NCBI GenBank assembly: GCA_900540865.1 | Contig: UQHH01000022.1 | Location: 1 to 37,761 of the forward strand | Direction: 5' to 3' | DNA: 37,761 nucleotides | Origin: an uncultured Oscillospiraceae bacterium | GTDB taxonomy: Bacteria; Bacillota; Clostridia; Oscillospirales; Acutalibacteraceae | Shown: piece by piece, positions 7,657 to 15,324 of the stretch | Position numbering within the stretch: position 1 is the stretch's first letter | How the letters are laid out: each line of letters opens with the position of its first letter | Notes under the pieces: generated by a model | Told to the model about the DNA's origin: nothing | Seen by the model: the letters and a program-made list of their open reading frames with translations, nothing else | Database searches by the model: none | Translations under genes and position numbers: made by a program

Positions 7657-7660
7657 TATT
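7617..7660 (+). terminator. Intrinsic terminator upstream of the phage-like cluster
   Basis: GCGTACAGC (7617-7625) pairs with GCTGTGCGC (7642-7650) with one G-U, enclosing an inner CCC/GGG helix. TGTTTTTATTTT follows. Confidence 0.6.
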
Positions 7661-7667
7661 TTAGTTG

Positions 7668-7703
7668 AAAGTTGACCAAAGCCGGTCAACTTTTTATTTT
7701 TTT
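7668..7703 (+). promoter_or_regulatory. Palindrome overlapping a promoter-like sequence (operator or terminator)
   Basis: AAAGTTGACC and GGTCAACTTT form a perfect 10-bp inverted repeat around AAAGCC, followed by a T-rich run, which reads as a terminator. The same bases also give TTGACC (7672-7677), a 17-base spacer and TATTTT (7695-7700). It could therefore be an operator laid over the promoter of the terminase-baseplate cluster. Sequence alone does not decide between the two readings. Confidence 0.5.
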
Positions 7704-7712
7704 ACAGCGTTA

Positions 7713-7739
7713 TTTGTAAGTGGTTTTATTGCTTACAAA
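7713..7739 (+). promoter_or_regulatory. 8-bp inverted repeat directly upstream of the first ribosome site of the cluster
   Basis: TTTGTAAG (7713-7720) and CTTACAAA (7732-7739) are perfect inverted repeats with an 11-base loop. The terS ribosome site GAAGGGGGG begins two bases later. It may be an operator or an mRNA hairpin acting on translation. Confidence 0.5.
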
Positions 7740-7754
7740 AGAAGGGGGGATTGC

Positions 7755-8261
7755 GTGGAACAAATATTTAAAAAAAGGCTGACAAAGAAAGAACGTCTTT
7801 TCTGCGGCTGTTATGTCGAATGCGGCAACGCGGAGGAAGCCGCACGCAAAGCGGGATTTACAAAAGAAAAAGATACAATAGGAGCTGAACTTTTGTGCAG
7901 GGAGCATATCATGGACGAAATCAGCCGGCTGCTTTCCAAAAGGGATGAAATCCTGCGGTATAGGGTACAGTGCGGTTATGAGCGGCTCGTGTTTGCGAAT
8001 CTGGCGGACAGCGTAAAGCTCTTGTTTATGCAGGAGCCTGATTTGTGTGAGCTTGACGGCCTTGATTTGTTCAACATTTCGGAAATCAGAAGGCCGAAGG
8101 ACGGAATGATAGAAATTAAGTTTTACGACCGTCTGCGCGCGCTGGAAAAAATGGCAGGCCTGCAAGAGCAAAAGGGCGGCGAAGCGGTTCCGTTTTATAA
8201 GGCGCTGGAGCTGGGCGCGCACGCTCTGGAAAATAGGCGAAGGGGTGAAGACGGGCCATGA
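7755..8261 (+). CDS. terS: Phage terminase small subunit
   Basis: The 168-residue protein begins with a helix-turn-helix typical of terminase small subunits: LTKKERLFCGCYVECGN, then AEEAARKAGF. TerS recognises packaging DNA and regulates the large subunit. The next gene overlaps it by four bases (ATGA) and encodes the large subunit, which supports the call. GTG 7755 is chosen because GAAGGGGGG lies just upstream; a longer in-frame ATG at 7665 would start inside the palindromic control region. The C-terminal half, probably the oligomerisation and TerL-binding part, has no motif I recognise. Confidence 0.85.
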   Translation: MEQIFKKRLTKKERLFCGCYVECGNAEEAARKAGFTKEKDTIGAELLCREHIMDEISRLLSKRDEILRYRVQCGYERLVFANLADSVKLLFMQEPDLCELDGLDLFNISEIRRPKDGMIEIKFYDRLRALEKMAGLQEQKGGEAVPFYKALELGAHALENRRRGEDGP

Positions 8262-9520
8262 CAGGGCAGTTTCATCCCTTTTCTGAAAAACAGCTTCGCG
8301 CCCTTACCTGGTGGTGTGAAGAGAGCGCGGACCATACAAAGGACGCGGTAATATGCGACGGCGCGGTACGCAGCGGCAAAACTATGTGCATGGGCATTTC
8401 TTTTGTCGCCTGGGCTTTTTACCGGTTTGAAGGGAAAAGCTTTGCCCTGTGCGGAAAGACGATTCGTTCCCTGCGGCGCAATCTCGTTATTCCGCTGTTT
8501 CCGATGCTTTCTGAGCTTGGGTTTGCCTGCCGCGAAAAGGTTTCGTCCAATGTGATTGAAATTTCGCGCGGGGCATGCGTGAACCGCTTTTATCTGTTCG
8601 GCGGGCGTGACGAATCCTCCGCCGCGCTGATACAGGGCATGACGCTATCCGGCGTATTGTTCGACGAGGTAGCGCTTATGCCGCGTTCCTTTGTCGAACA
8701 GGCGCTTGCCAGGTGCTCTGTAAACGGCTCAAAGTTTTGGTTCAACTGTAACCCGGAGTACCCCCAGCACTGGTTCCGGCAGGAATGGATTTTAAAGCGG
8801 GAACAGAAAAACGCGCTTTACCTACATTTTAGGATGGAGGACAACCCTTCCTTGCCGGACGAAGTACTCAGGCGTTACCGGACGCTTTATACGGGAACGT
8901 TTTACGAGCGGTTCGTCGAGGGAAAATGGGTTTGCGCACAGGGCGCCGTCTACCCGTTTATGTCACAGGGGAGTATGTTCTGCGACATTCCGCTGGGCCC
9001 GTTTGAACGTTATGCCGTTTCCTGCGATTACGGGACAAAGAACCCGGCGTCGTTCGGCTTGTGGGGCGAACAGGGGGATACCTGGTACCGGATTCGCGAA
9101 TATTACTTCGATTCAAAAAAGGAAGGCTTTCAAAAAACGGACGAAGAGTATTATGAAGAGCTTTGCCGGCTGCTTGACGGCAGAGAACCCGCGGGAATAG
9201 TGGTCGACCCGTCGGCGCTGAGCTTTATCGAGACAATCCGCCGCCACGGAATATACCATGTAATACCCGCGAAGAACGGTGTGCTCGATGGAATAAGGAA
9301 GACATCCACGGCGCTCAAGCAAGGGAAAATCCGTATCTGTAATAGCTGTACGGACGCCATGCGGGAATTTGGCCTGTACCGGTGGTCCGACGGACAGACA
9401 GGCGATACCCCAATTAAGGAGAACGATCACGCAATGGACGACATCCGGTATTTTGTCACAACATTTTTAGAACAGGGCGGCGGTATTTATGCCATCGCCG
9501 CGCAGAGAACGGGGAGGTGA
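8258..9520 (+). CDS. terL: Phage terminase large subunit (PBSX-type ATPase/nuclease)
   Basis: The 420-residue packaging motor shows Walker A GAVRSGKT (35-42) and Walker B VLFDE (133-137). The NCNPEYPQHW segment (163-172) is characteristic of PBSX-like TerL. An RNase H-like nuclease domain has acidic residues D257 (SCDYGT), D317 (VVDPSA) and D394 (HAMDDIRYF). All catalytic residues appear intact, so the motor should be able to translocate and cut DNA. It starts within the end of terS and is followed at once by the portal gene. An intact terminase argues against a pure tailocin, which would not need DNA packaging. Confidence 0.95.
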   Translation: MTGQFHPFSEKQLRALTWWCEESADHTKDAVICDGAVRSGKTMCMGISFVAWAFYRFEGKSFALCGKTIRSLRRNLVIPLFPMLSELGFACREKVSSNVIEISRGACVNRFYLFGGRDESSAALIQGMTLSGVLFDEVALMPRSFVEQALARCSVNGSKFWFNCNPEYPQHWFRQEWILKREQKNALYLHFRMEDNPSLPDEVLRRYRTLYTGTFYERFVEGKWVCAQGAVYPFMSQGSMFCDIPLGPFERYAVSCDYGTKNPASFGLWGEQGDTWYRIREYYFDSKKEGFQKTDEEYYEELCRLLDGREPAGIVVDPSALSFIETIRRHGIYHVIPAKNGVLDGIRKTSTALKQGKIRICNSCTDAMREFGLYRWSDGQTGDTPIKENDHAMDDIRYFVTTFLEQGGGIYAIAAQRTGR

Positions 9521-9524
9521 GGCT

Positions 9525-10730
9525 GTGGTTTTTTTAAAAAGAAAGAACAGCAGAAAGGCCGGCTGCTTTTCAGGCGTGCAGACGGCTCAGGGCATAAACA
9601 CGGTCCGGCATCCATTTCGGGCAATAGACGGTTATGTACCGCTGAAAACGGCGGAGCATACGCTATACGCGGCGCTTCGGGAGGCGGTTCCAATCATCGA
9701 CGCCGCCATTCTCAAAACAGTGCGGTTGACCGGGGATTTTACGGTGGAATGCGATAGCCCGTATGTTCAGAGGGAAATCAATGCGTTTTTAAAGACGGTA
9801 AAGGTTGGCGGATGCTCAAGCGGCATAACGGCCTTTTTATCGGCATATCTCGACCAAATGCTTACCTATGGGACTGCGGTCGGGGAAATTGTGCCGTGTT
9901 CAGACGGAAGAAGCATCGGGGCGCTTTATAACGCAAGCCTGGAGGGGATTGAACTCAGGGCGGAGAAAAACCCGCTCGACGTTACGGTATGTATGAAAAG
10001 CGCGTCGGGCGAAAGCGTTCCCGTGCCGAATCAAGAGCTGATACTCGTCACGCCGCTGAATCCTGAACCGGGAAATCTTTGCGGCACGTCCATTTTAAAG
10101 GGGCTTCCGTTTGTCGGAGGAATCCTGCTGAAAATTTTCAATACACTGGGCGTCAACTGGGAACGGGTCGGAAATATCCGGTTTGCCGTCACCTACAAGC
10201 CCCCGGGCGATATGAGCGAACGCGCCTTCACGCGTGAGCGGGCGCAGCAGATTGCGGAGCAGTGGGGCAAGGCCATGCGCGACGGCGGACAGGTAAGCGA
10301 CTTTGTTTCGGTCGGCGACGTGAGCATTAAGGTCATCGGCGCGGACAACCAGGTGCTCGACAGCGAGGTTCCGGTACGCCAGCTTCTGGAGCAGATAATC
10401 GCAAAGCTCTCTATTCCGCCGTTTTTGCTCGGCCTTTCGTGGTCGAGTACGGAGCGCATGTCGAGCCAGCAGGCAGACATTCTGACGAGCGAGCTTGAAT
10501 ATTACAGGAATCTGCTTACCCCTGTAGTTGAAAAAATATGCGGGCTCTGGATGCGCATGAACGGCTATGACGGGGAATTTGAAATTTGCTGGAACAATAT
10601 CAACCTGCAGGACGAAACGCAGCTTGCAAACGCAAGGCTTTTAAATGCGCAGGCCCTGCAGCTTGAAGAACAGGCAGAGGGGGAACAGAATGAAGCAGGG
10701 ACAGATTTTAAAGAGCGTAATACTCAATGA
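9525..10730 (+). CDS. Phage portal protein
   Basis: The 401-residue protein lies directly after TerL and has portal-like features. These are an alpha/beta wing and a long C-terminal helical part including MSSQQADILTSELEYY and a Gln/Glu-rich end (NARLLNAQALQLEEQAE). The portal ring is the DNA entry channel of the capsid and the docking site for TerL. GTG 9525 follows GGGGAGGTGA; an ATG at 9489 is in frame but lies inside terL without a ribosome site. The 3' end overlaps the protease gene by 41 bases. Confidence 0.88.
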   Translation: MVFLKRKNSRKAGCFSGVQTAQGINTVRHPFRAIDGYVPLKTAEHTLYAALREAVPIIDAAILKTVRLTGDFTVECDSPYVQREINAFLKTVKVGGCSSGITAFLSAYLDQMLTYGTAVGEIVPCSDGRSIGALYNASLEGIELRAEKNPLDVTVCMKSASGESVPVPNQELILVTPLNPEPGNLCGTSILKGLPFVGGILLKIFNTLGVNWERVGNIRFAVTYKPPGDMSERAFTRERAQQIAEQWGKAMRDGGQVSDFVSVGDVSIKVIGADNQVLDSEVPVRQLLEQIIAKLSIPPFLLGLSWSSTERMSSQQADILTSELEYYRNLLTPVVEKICGLWMRMNGYDGEFEICWNNINLQDETQLANARLLNAQALQLEEQAEGEQNEAGTDFKERNTQ

Positions 10731-11664
10731 AAAAGAGCTGGCGCTGATTAACCGCTATACGCGCAGGGAAATGTCGGAGGAAGAGGTTTATACCTTTTCG
10801 GTCGTACTTTGCGATAACGACATCGACCGTGATTTTGAGCGGTTCGACGAGCAGGCATTACATACGCTCAAGGAGCTTTTTGTAGGCAAAACGGGCGTGT
10901 TCGACCACGAGCCGAGGGCGGGAAACCAGACGGCGCGTATCTACGACTGTGCCGTAGAGAGAGTCGCGGACAAAAAGACCCGGACAGGCGGGGATTACCT
11001 GCGGCTTATCGCTAAGGCGTACCTGCCGCGCTCGAAAAAGAACGAGGATTTTATCCTTGCGCTCGATTCCGGAATCCAGAAGGAGGTAAGCGTCGGCTGT
11101 GCGGTGAGCGGAAATATCTGCTCTATCTGCGGTGCGGACAGGAAGAAAAACGCCTGCCGCCATCAGAAGGGCAAAACATACGGCGGTAAGCTTTGCCACG
11201 ACGTACTCACCGGGGTGACGGACGCGTATGAATGGAGCTTCGTCGCCGTACCCGCACAGCGCGCGGCCGGCGTCGTCAAGGCGTGGAAAGCGCAGGAGGG
11301 ACAGGTGAAAGAGCTGCAGGAAATTACAAAGGCGCTGTCTTTTGGGGAGGATATTTCCCTCAGCGCGCAGGAAGTAAAAAAGCTATACGGCTATCTTAGG
11401 TCGCTTGAGGATGACGCGCAGTACGGCAGGCAGTACCGCGCGGATTTAAAAAGCGAGGTCGTGCGCCTGAGCGTGCTCGTTCAGCCGGATATTGGAAAAA
11501 GCATGATGGAAAGCCTGGCCGAAAAGATGGATATTGGGGAACTCAAGGCGTTTAAAAGCGCATATGAAAGAAAAAGCGCCGCGTTATTCCAGCGCGCGCC
11601 GCAGCTTTTCCAGAGCGGCGGACAGGAACAGAAAGCGCAGGACAATCAGGAATATCACATTTGA
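10690..11664 (+). CDS. Capsid maturation protease, HK97/XkdF-like, with C-terminal scaffold-like helix
   Basis: The 324-residue protein carries the prohead-protease triad in order: H73 (VFDHEPRAGNQTARI), S134 (QKEVSVGC) and E181 (YEWSFVAVPA). Between Ser and Glu is an insert with C144, C147, C156 and H158 (CSICGADRKKNACRH) that could bind zinc. After residue 200 the sequence is charged and helical, ending in a Gln-rich tail. This fits a scaffolding domain fused to the protease, since no separate scaffold gene is present. ATG 10690 follows AGGGGGAA. The protease would trim the scaffold and capsid precursor during assembly. Confidence 0.85.
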   Translation: MKQGQILKSVILNEKELALINRYTRREMSEEEVYTFSVVLCDNDIDRDFERFDEQALHTLKELFVGKTGVFDHEPRAGNQTARIYDCAVERVADKKTRTGGDYLRLIAKAYLPRSKKNEDFILALDSGIQKEVSVGCAVSGNICSICGADRKKNACRHQKGKTYGGKLCHDVLTGVTDAYEWSFVAVPAQRAAGVVKAWKAQEGQVKELQEITKALSFGEDISLSAQEVKKLYGYLRSLEDDAQYGRQYRADLKSEVVRLSVLVQPDIGKSMMESLAEKMDIGELKAFKSAYERKSAALFQRAPQLFQSGGQEQKAQDNQEYHI

Positions 11665-11764
11665 TTGCGGCGATTCCGCACGCAGATAAAACCAGGCCGG
11701 TTTGGCGGAAATAAAAAATTATCGGCGCGTGCGGTACGCCGGGGAAAAGGAGAGGGAGAATTAT

Positions 11765-12100
11765 ATGAAAGTGTCTTTTAACGGTTATGATGAGAAGATG
11801 ATTACCTTTGCATGCAATGAAACGGTTAAAAAAGGGTCGCTCGTAAAGCTTACACAGAACGGGGAGGTCGCTGCCTGCGAAGACGGCGACAACTTTGTTG
11901 GGGTTGCGGTAAATGTCCGCGGCGGATACGCGGGCGTGCAGATGGGCGGCTACATAAGCGTGCCGGTAAGCGGCAGCGCAGCATTGGGCTTTCAGAAGCT
12001 GTCCGCAGCATCCGGCTCAGCGGTGAAAATAGCGGCATCCGGCGGCAGGGAGCACCTTGTACTCGACGTGTCGGAAGGCTTTGCCGGAATCTTAATTTAA
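11765..12100 (+). CDS. Small capsid-associated protein (decoration/DUF2190-like)
   Basis: The 111-residue beta-rich protein lies between protease and major capsid, the usual place of a capsid decoration or head-stabilising protein. Features include ETVKKGSLVKLTQNGEV, FVGVAVNVRGGYAGVQMGGY and a repeated Ala/Gly/Ser pattern, as in DUF2190-like proteins. ATG 11765 has GGAGAGGGAG upstream; an in-frame TTG at 11702 lacks a ribosome site. It is separated from the protease by 100 bases with no obvious feature. Confidence 0.7.
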   Translation: MKVSFNGYDEKMITFACNETVKKGSLVKLTQNGEVAACEDGDNFVGVAVNVRGGYAGVQMGGYISVPVSGSAALGFQKLSAASGSAVKIAASGGREHLVLDVSEGFAGILI

Positions 12101-12113
12101 AGGAGGGGTACAG

Positions 12114-13121
12114 ATGGCAATGTATGAAAATATCACGATTGAAAAAGGCATGTACGGCGTCAGGGGAAAAAGCATGACGCAGGTGCTCGAACAGCTAGAC
12201 CCGACGGAAAACTATAATGGTACGCCGCTTTCCGGGCTCGACGCGTTCCAGCGCCAGCTCAAGCGTTTCGATATCAAGGTTAGCGGCGCAAACTCGGACG
12301 CGGTGGAAAAATTTTTTCAGAGCAGCTCTTCGTCGGCACTGTTTCCCGAATATGTAAGCCGTGCCGTCAGGCAGGGAATGGAAACGGCCGACGTACTGCC
12401 GAACATCACGGCGGCAGTCACAAAAATTGACGGTATGGATTACCGCAGTATTGTTTCAACGCCAACGCAGGACGACAAAAGCCTAAAGCCGGTGGCGGAG
12501 GGCGCTCAAATCCCGCAAACGGTCGTCAAAACGCAGGAGAACCTCGTCAAGCTTCAGAAAAGGGGCAGAATGCTCGTTTCCTCCTATGAGGCGCTGCGCT
12601 TCCAGCGGCTCGACCTCTTTACGGTAACGCTGCGCCAGATTGGCGCGTATATTGCGCGGGCACAGCTCAAGGACGCGGTCGACGTACTGCTAAACGGCGA
12701 CGGAAACGGCAATCCGGCAACGGTGATAACGGCGGACGGAGACGGGCTCACTTATTCCGATTTGCTCAAGCTTTGGGGCGGCCTTTCGCCGTATGAGCTC
12801 AACACGATTCTCGCGCCGACAGCGGTTATGCAGAAGCTGCTTTCCATGACTGAGATGCAGGATGCGCAGGCAGGGCTGTCTTTTCAGGGAACCGGAAAAA
12901 TGATTACGCCAATGGGCGCCCAGTTGATTCATGTGCCGTCTATTGAGGGCAACACCATCATCGGACTCGATAAAAATTGTGCGCTCGAGATGGTACAGGC
13001 GGGAGACATTTTAACAGACTACGATAAGCTGATTGACCGCCAGCTGGAGCGTGCGGCAATCAGCTGTATTGCGGGCTTCGCTAAAATATTTACCGATTCC
13101 GCTAAAAAGCTTACATTTTAA
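12114..13121 (+). CDS. Major capsid protein (HK97 fold)
   Basis: The 335-residue protein follows a consensus ribosome site (AAAGGAGGGG). A central segment LKPVAEGAQIPQT, then VKLQKRGRMLVSSYEALR, followed by DAVDVLLNGDGNGNP and a C-terminal part ending ISCIAGFAKIFTDSAKK, is typical of HK97-type capsid subunits. The N-terminal 60 residues may form the E-loop/N-arm or a short delta domain. It is expected to be the most highly expressed gene of the cluster. There is no sign of truncation. Confidence 0.85.
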   Translation: MAMYENITIEKGMYGVRGKSMTQVLEQLDPTENYNGTPLSGLDAFQRQLKRFDIKVSGANSDAVEKFFQSSSSSALFPEYVSRAVRQGMETADVLPNITAAVTKIDGMDYRSIVSTPTQDDKSLKPVAEGAQIPQTVVKTQENLVKLQKRGRMLVSSYEALRFQRLDLFTVTLRQIGAYIARAQLKDAVDVLLNGDGNGNPATVITADGDGLTYSDLLKLWGGLSPYELNTILAPTAVMQKLLSMTEMQDAQAGLSFQGTGKMITPMGAQLIHVPSIEGNTIIGLDKNCALEMVQAGDILTDYDKLIDRQLERAAISCIAGFAKIFTDSAKKLTF

Positions 13122-13139
13122 GAAACGGGGGCGGCGGTA

Positions 13140-13502
13140 TTGAATTTTAAAGAGGTCTATGAACGGTTTTTGTTGATTTCCGGCCTGGACACGGAAGAAG
13201 CATCCAAGTGGTCAGCGCTTTGCGTGGAGGCAATCGGCCAGCTGCGCGGAATGCTCAAAACAAATGTGAAGGAAGAGGAGAACAGCAGGCGGCTGAATAC
13301 GGCCGCCGCCGCCCTTGCCCTATATAAAATGGCGCTTTGCAGCGCGGCGGAGGACATTGCTTCCTTCAAGGCGGGCGATATCAGCATAGGTGTCCGGCAG
13401 ACGCTTCGGCAGCGCGCGTTGGCGGTCTGGGAGACGGCAAAGGCGGAGATTGCACCTTTGATGAAGGATGAAAATTTCTTTTTTGGGCGGGTGGCGCCAT
13501 GA
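13140..13502 (+). CDS. Head-tail connector (adaptor-like) protein
   Basis: The 120-residue, largely helical protein (MNFKEVYERFLLISGL, AAAALALYKMALCSAAED) lies directly after the major capsid gene. Adaptor proteins of the gp6/XkdH neighbourhood are encoded there and are similarly small and helical. It starts with TTG 13140 behind a G-rich site. The next gene overlaps its stop by four bases. The call rests on position and fold impression. Confidence 0.55.
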   Translation: MNFKEVYERFLLISGLDTEEASKWSALCVEAIGQLRGMLKTNVKEEENSRRLNTAAAALALYKMALCSAAEDIASFKAGDISIGVRQTLRQRALAVWETAKAEIAPLMKDENFFFGRVAP

Positions 13503-13867
13503 ATCCGGCTGCATCAATCAAGCAGCTGCTCAAAATGCATGGAAGCTCTGTCGTTATAACGCAAAATGATAAAAGCGTTAAAACCAAAGCGCTGATACAC
13601 CCGCTTTTTTACAAAAATAAAATGTATATCGACGGACATTACCTGCCGCAGGGCTACTGTGACGGCGGCCATTACCTGTATTACGGGATGCCGGACATAC
13701 CCTTTACAGAGCCGTTTGAGCAAATCACAATAGAATGTCCCGCGCTGAAAACGGCCTACAGGGTCAAGCGCGCGGAGGTTCATCTGTTTCAGGATAAACC
13801 TATTTATGTTTGGGCTGTCGTTACTCCATGCACAACAAAGTCGGAGGATTACAATGAAAGCGTTTGA
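13499..13867 (+). CDS. Head-completion/stopper-like protein
   Basis: The 122-residue protein is beta-rich with many aromatic residues (FYKNKMYIDGHYLPQGY, HYLYYGMPDIP). Position (second gene after capsid) and size suit a head-closure stopper such as XkdH-type proteins. It starts at ATGA overlapping the preceding gene and overlaps the following start by 14 bases. No catalytic motif is visible. The functional label is inferred from order. Confidence 0.5.
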   Translation: MNPAASIKQLLKMHGSSVVITQNDKSVKTKALIHPLFYKNKMYIDGHYLPQGYCDGGHYLYYGMPDIPFTEPFEQITIECPALKTAYRVKRAEVHLFQDKPIYVWAVVTPCTTKSEDYNESV

Positions 13868-14651
13868 TTTAATAGAACAGGAAATTTTGCAGGAGCTTAA
13901 AGAAGCGGCGGAGCTTAATAATATCACGTTTGTAAGCGCATATGGCAGAAGCCCGTTTCAGACTCCTGTAAAGAGGCGAATGGCTTCAGTCGGTATCGAC
14001 GGCGCAATGAGCCATGTAAAAAGCGGCGCCCTGTCAGAGCGGATACTGAAAGAAAAACAACTGACCCTTGCTGTCGACCTGTTTTCTCCCTTAAGCCTGG
14101 GCGGGAATACCTGTGCCCAGACGCTTGCGGAAATTGCGCAGGTGCTCGAGCGCGGCGGGGACAATACACAGCACAGAAAAATAGAGTCCTATCCGGTCAA
14201 ATATGACAGCAACGCCTGCGCGTTTAAAGGGGGGCTAAAGCTCACGATTTTGGAAACGCTCCATGACGGGGAATCACAATTGGAAGAGGATGCCCGTACC
14301 ATCGGCGTTTCTATTAACGGCTTACCGGTGTTTTTCGTACAGCAGGCGCAGGCGGAGTCTGAAAACCGCGTTTATCCGGCTGAATGCTTTGGGGAAGGCG
14401 AAGCGCGCTTTTTTGCCTGTAGCGGCGGCACTCATTTGATTACGCTGGGCCGTTTTTTGACGGAAAAAAGCACAACAGATATTTTTTCGCTCAATAATTT
14501 TACGGTGTGCATTGCATCCGGCGGCAGAAACGCGCTGTTTGAAGGCTGCAATTGGGAGCGCATTGAGCAGTCCTTCCAAAGCGGCAGGTATCTGACGGAA
14601 AAAGCCGTAATCCGCGCGGAAAAAAGAATGGAAGCGGAGGGAACGGCATGA
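13854..14651 (+). CDS. Tail-terminator-like / tube-like two-domain protein
   Basis: The 265-residue protein seems to join two modules. Residues 1-130 (MKAFDLIEQEILQELKEAAE, later LSLGGNTCAQTLAEIAQVLE) resemble a tail terminator/completion protein. Residues 140-265 (TIGVSINGLPVFFVQQ; FTVCIASGGRNALFEGCNWERIEQSF; AVIRAEKRMEAEG) resemble small tail-tube-like beta domains. It occupies the place where sheath, tube, chaperone and tape-measure genes normally lie. ATG 13854 follows GGAGG. It may be the only tail-shaft component of this particle. Both domain assignments are by pattern only. Confidence 0.45.
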   Translation: MKAFDLIEQEILQELKEAAELNNITFVSAYGRSPFQTPVKRRMASVGIDGAMSHVKSGALSERILKEKQLTLAVDLFSPLSLGGNTCAQTLAEIAQVLERGGDNTQHRKIESYPVKYDSNACAFKGGLKLTILETLHDGESQLEEDARTIGVSINGLPVFFVQQAQAESENRVYPAECFGEGEARFFACSGGTHLITLGRFLTEKSTTDIFSLNNFTVCIASGGRNALFEGCNWERIEQSFQSGRYLTEKAVIRAEKRMEAEGTA

Positions 14652-14803
14652 ACGGCGATTTTAAGATAAAAGAAGAAGTGTTTTTGCCCGCGTCCGAATA
14701 TCTTGACGACCATGAAAGGGCGCGGCGGCTGTCCGACGTGTTCGAGCAGGACGCGCGCCGGTTTGCGGGCGCGTTTACAGAGCAGGAGGAGGCGGGGCCA
14801 TGA
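14648..14803 (+). CDS. Small 51-residue protein in the tail-chaperone position
   Basis: Short frame MNGDFKIKEEVFLPASEY..., rich in Asp, Glu and Arg. It starts in an ATGA overlap with the preceding gene and ends in an ATGA overlap with the LysM gene. Such tight coupling supports that it is real. Position and charge recall the tail-assembly chaperone that normally precedes a tape-measure gene, but no tape measure follows. No homology was recognised. Confidence 0.6.
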   Translation: MNGDFKIKEEVFLPASEYLDDHERARRLSDVFEQDARRFAGAFTEQEEAGP

Positions 14804-15324
14804 TACAAGCTTCCATGCGTTTTTGCGGGTATACCCTGCGTCATAATCCCAAAAGCATTGAGGTAACGGACAAGCGGAACCTCAGCGAACTCGAAACGCC
14901 TTACGGGGGCAGTCTTTTGCAGGATATGGGAAACGGGCTGAAAACCGTGACGGGAATTGGGGAATTTTTCGGAAACGGCTGCATGCGCCAATATAAAGAA
15001 CTGCAATTGCTGCTGCGCAGCGGTAAAAGCGGATTGCTCTCCCTGCCCGGTTATGAGCCTTTTTTTGCGCGATTTGCCCTTTTAGAGCTTACCCAGCCGC
15101 CCGCCGAGGATTTTATAAGCTACCGGTTTGTTTTCCTTGAGGAAAGTAACGCGGTGCCTAAAAGATATTCAGAAGGCGTAAAGTTCCACACGGTGGAAGA
15201 GGATGAAACGCTTTGGGACATTGCGTTTCGATATGACGTGCCGGTGGAATCGCTTTTAAAAGAAAATCAGCATATCAGGCGTCCGGACTGCCTGAAAACG
15301 GGAGAGAAGGTGAGCCTGCCGTGA
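14800..15324 (+). CDS. LysM-domain baseplate/tail protein (XkdP-like)
   Basis: The 174-residue product has an N-terminal domain similar to the gpU/XkdP-type tail-completion fold (LSELETPYGGSLLQDMGNGL; QYKELQLLLRSGKSGLLSLPG). A C-terminal LysM motif follows (about 127-173: FHTVEEDETLWDIAFRYDV, then LLKENQ and LKTGEKVSLP). LysM binds peptidoglycan or acts as an assembly module between tape measure and hub in PBSX. It starts four bases inside the 51-residue gene and ends in a GTGA overlap with the hub gene. The family normally follows a tape-measure gene, which is absent here. Confidence 0.85.
   Translation: MIQASMRFCGYTLRHNPKSIEVTDKRNLSELETPYGGSLLQDMGNGLKTVTGIGEFFGNGCMRQYKELQLLLRSGKSGLLSLPGYEPFFARFALLELTQPPAEDFISYRFVFLEESNAVPKRYSEGVKFHTVEEDETLWDIAFRYDVPVESLLKENQHIRRPDCLKTGEKVSLP

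Noticed and set aside
14648..14830. Hidden or frameshifted tape-measure gene
   Set aside because: Adjacent genes overlap by four bases at 14800-14803, and no long helical frame exists on either strand between connectors and LysM gene.
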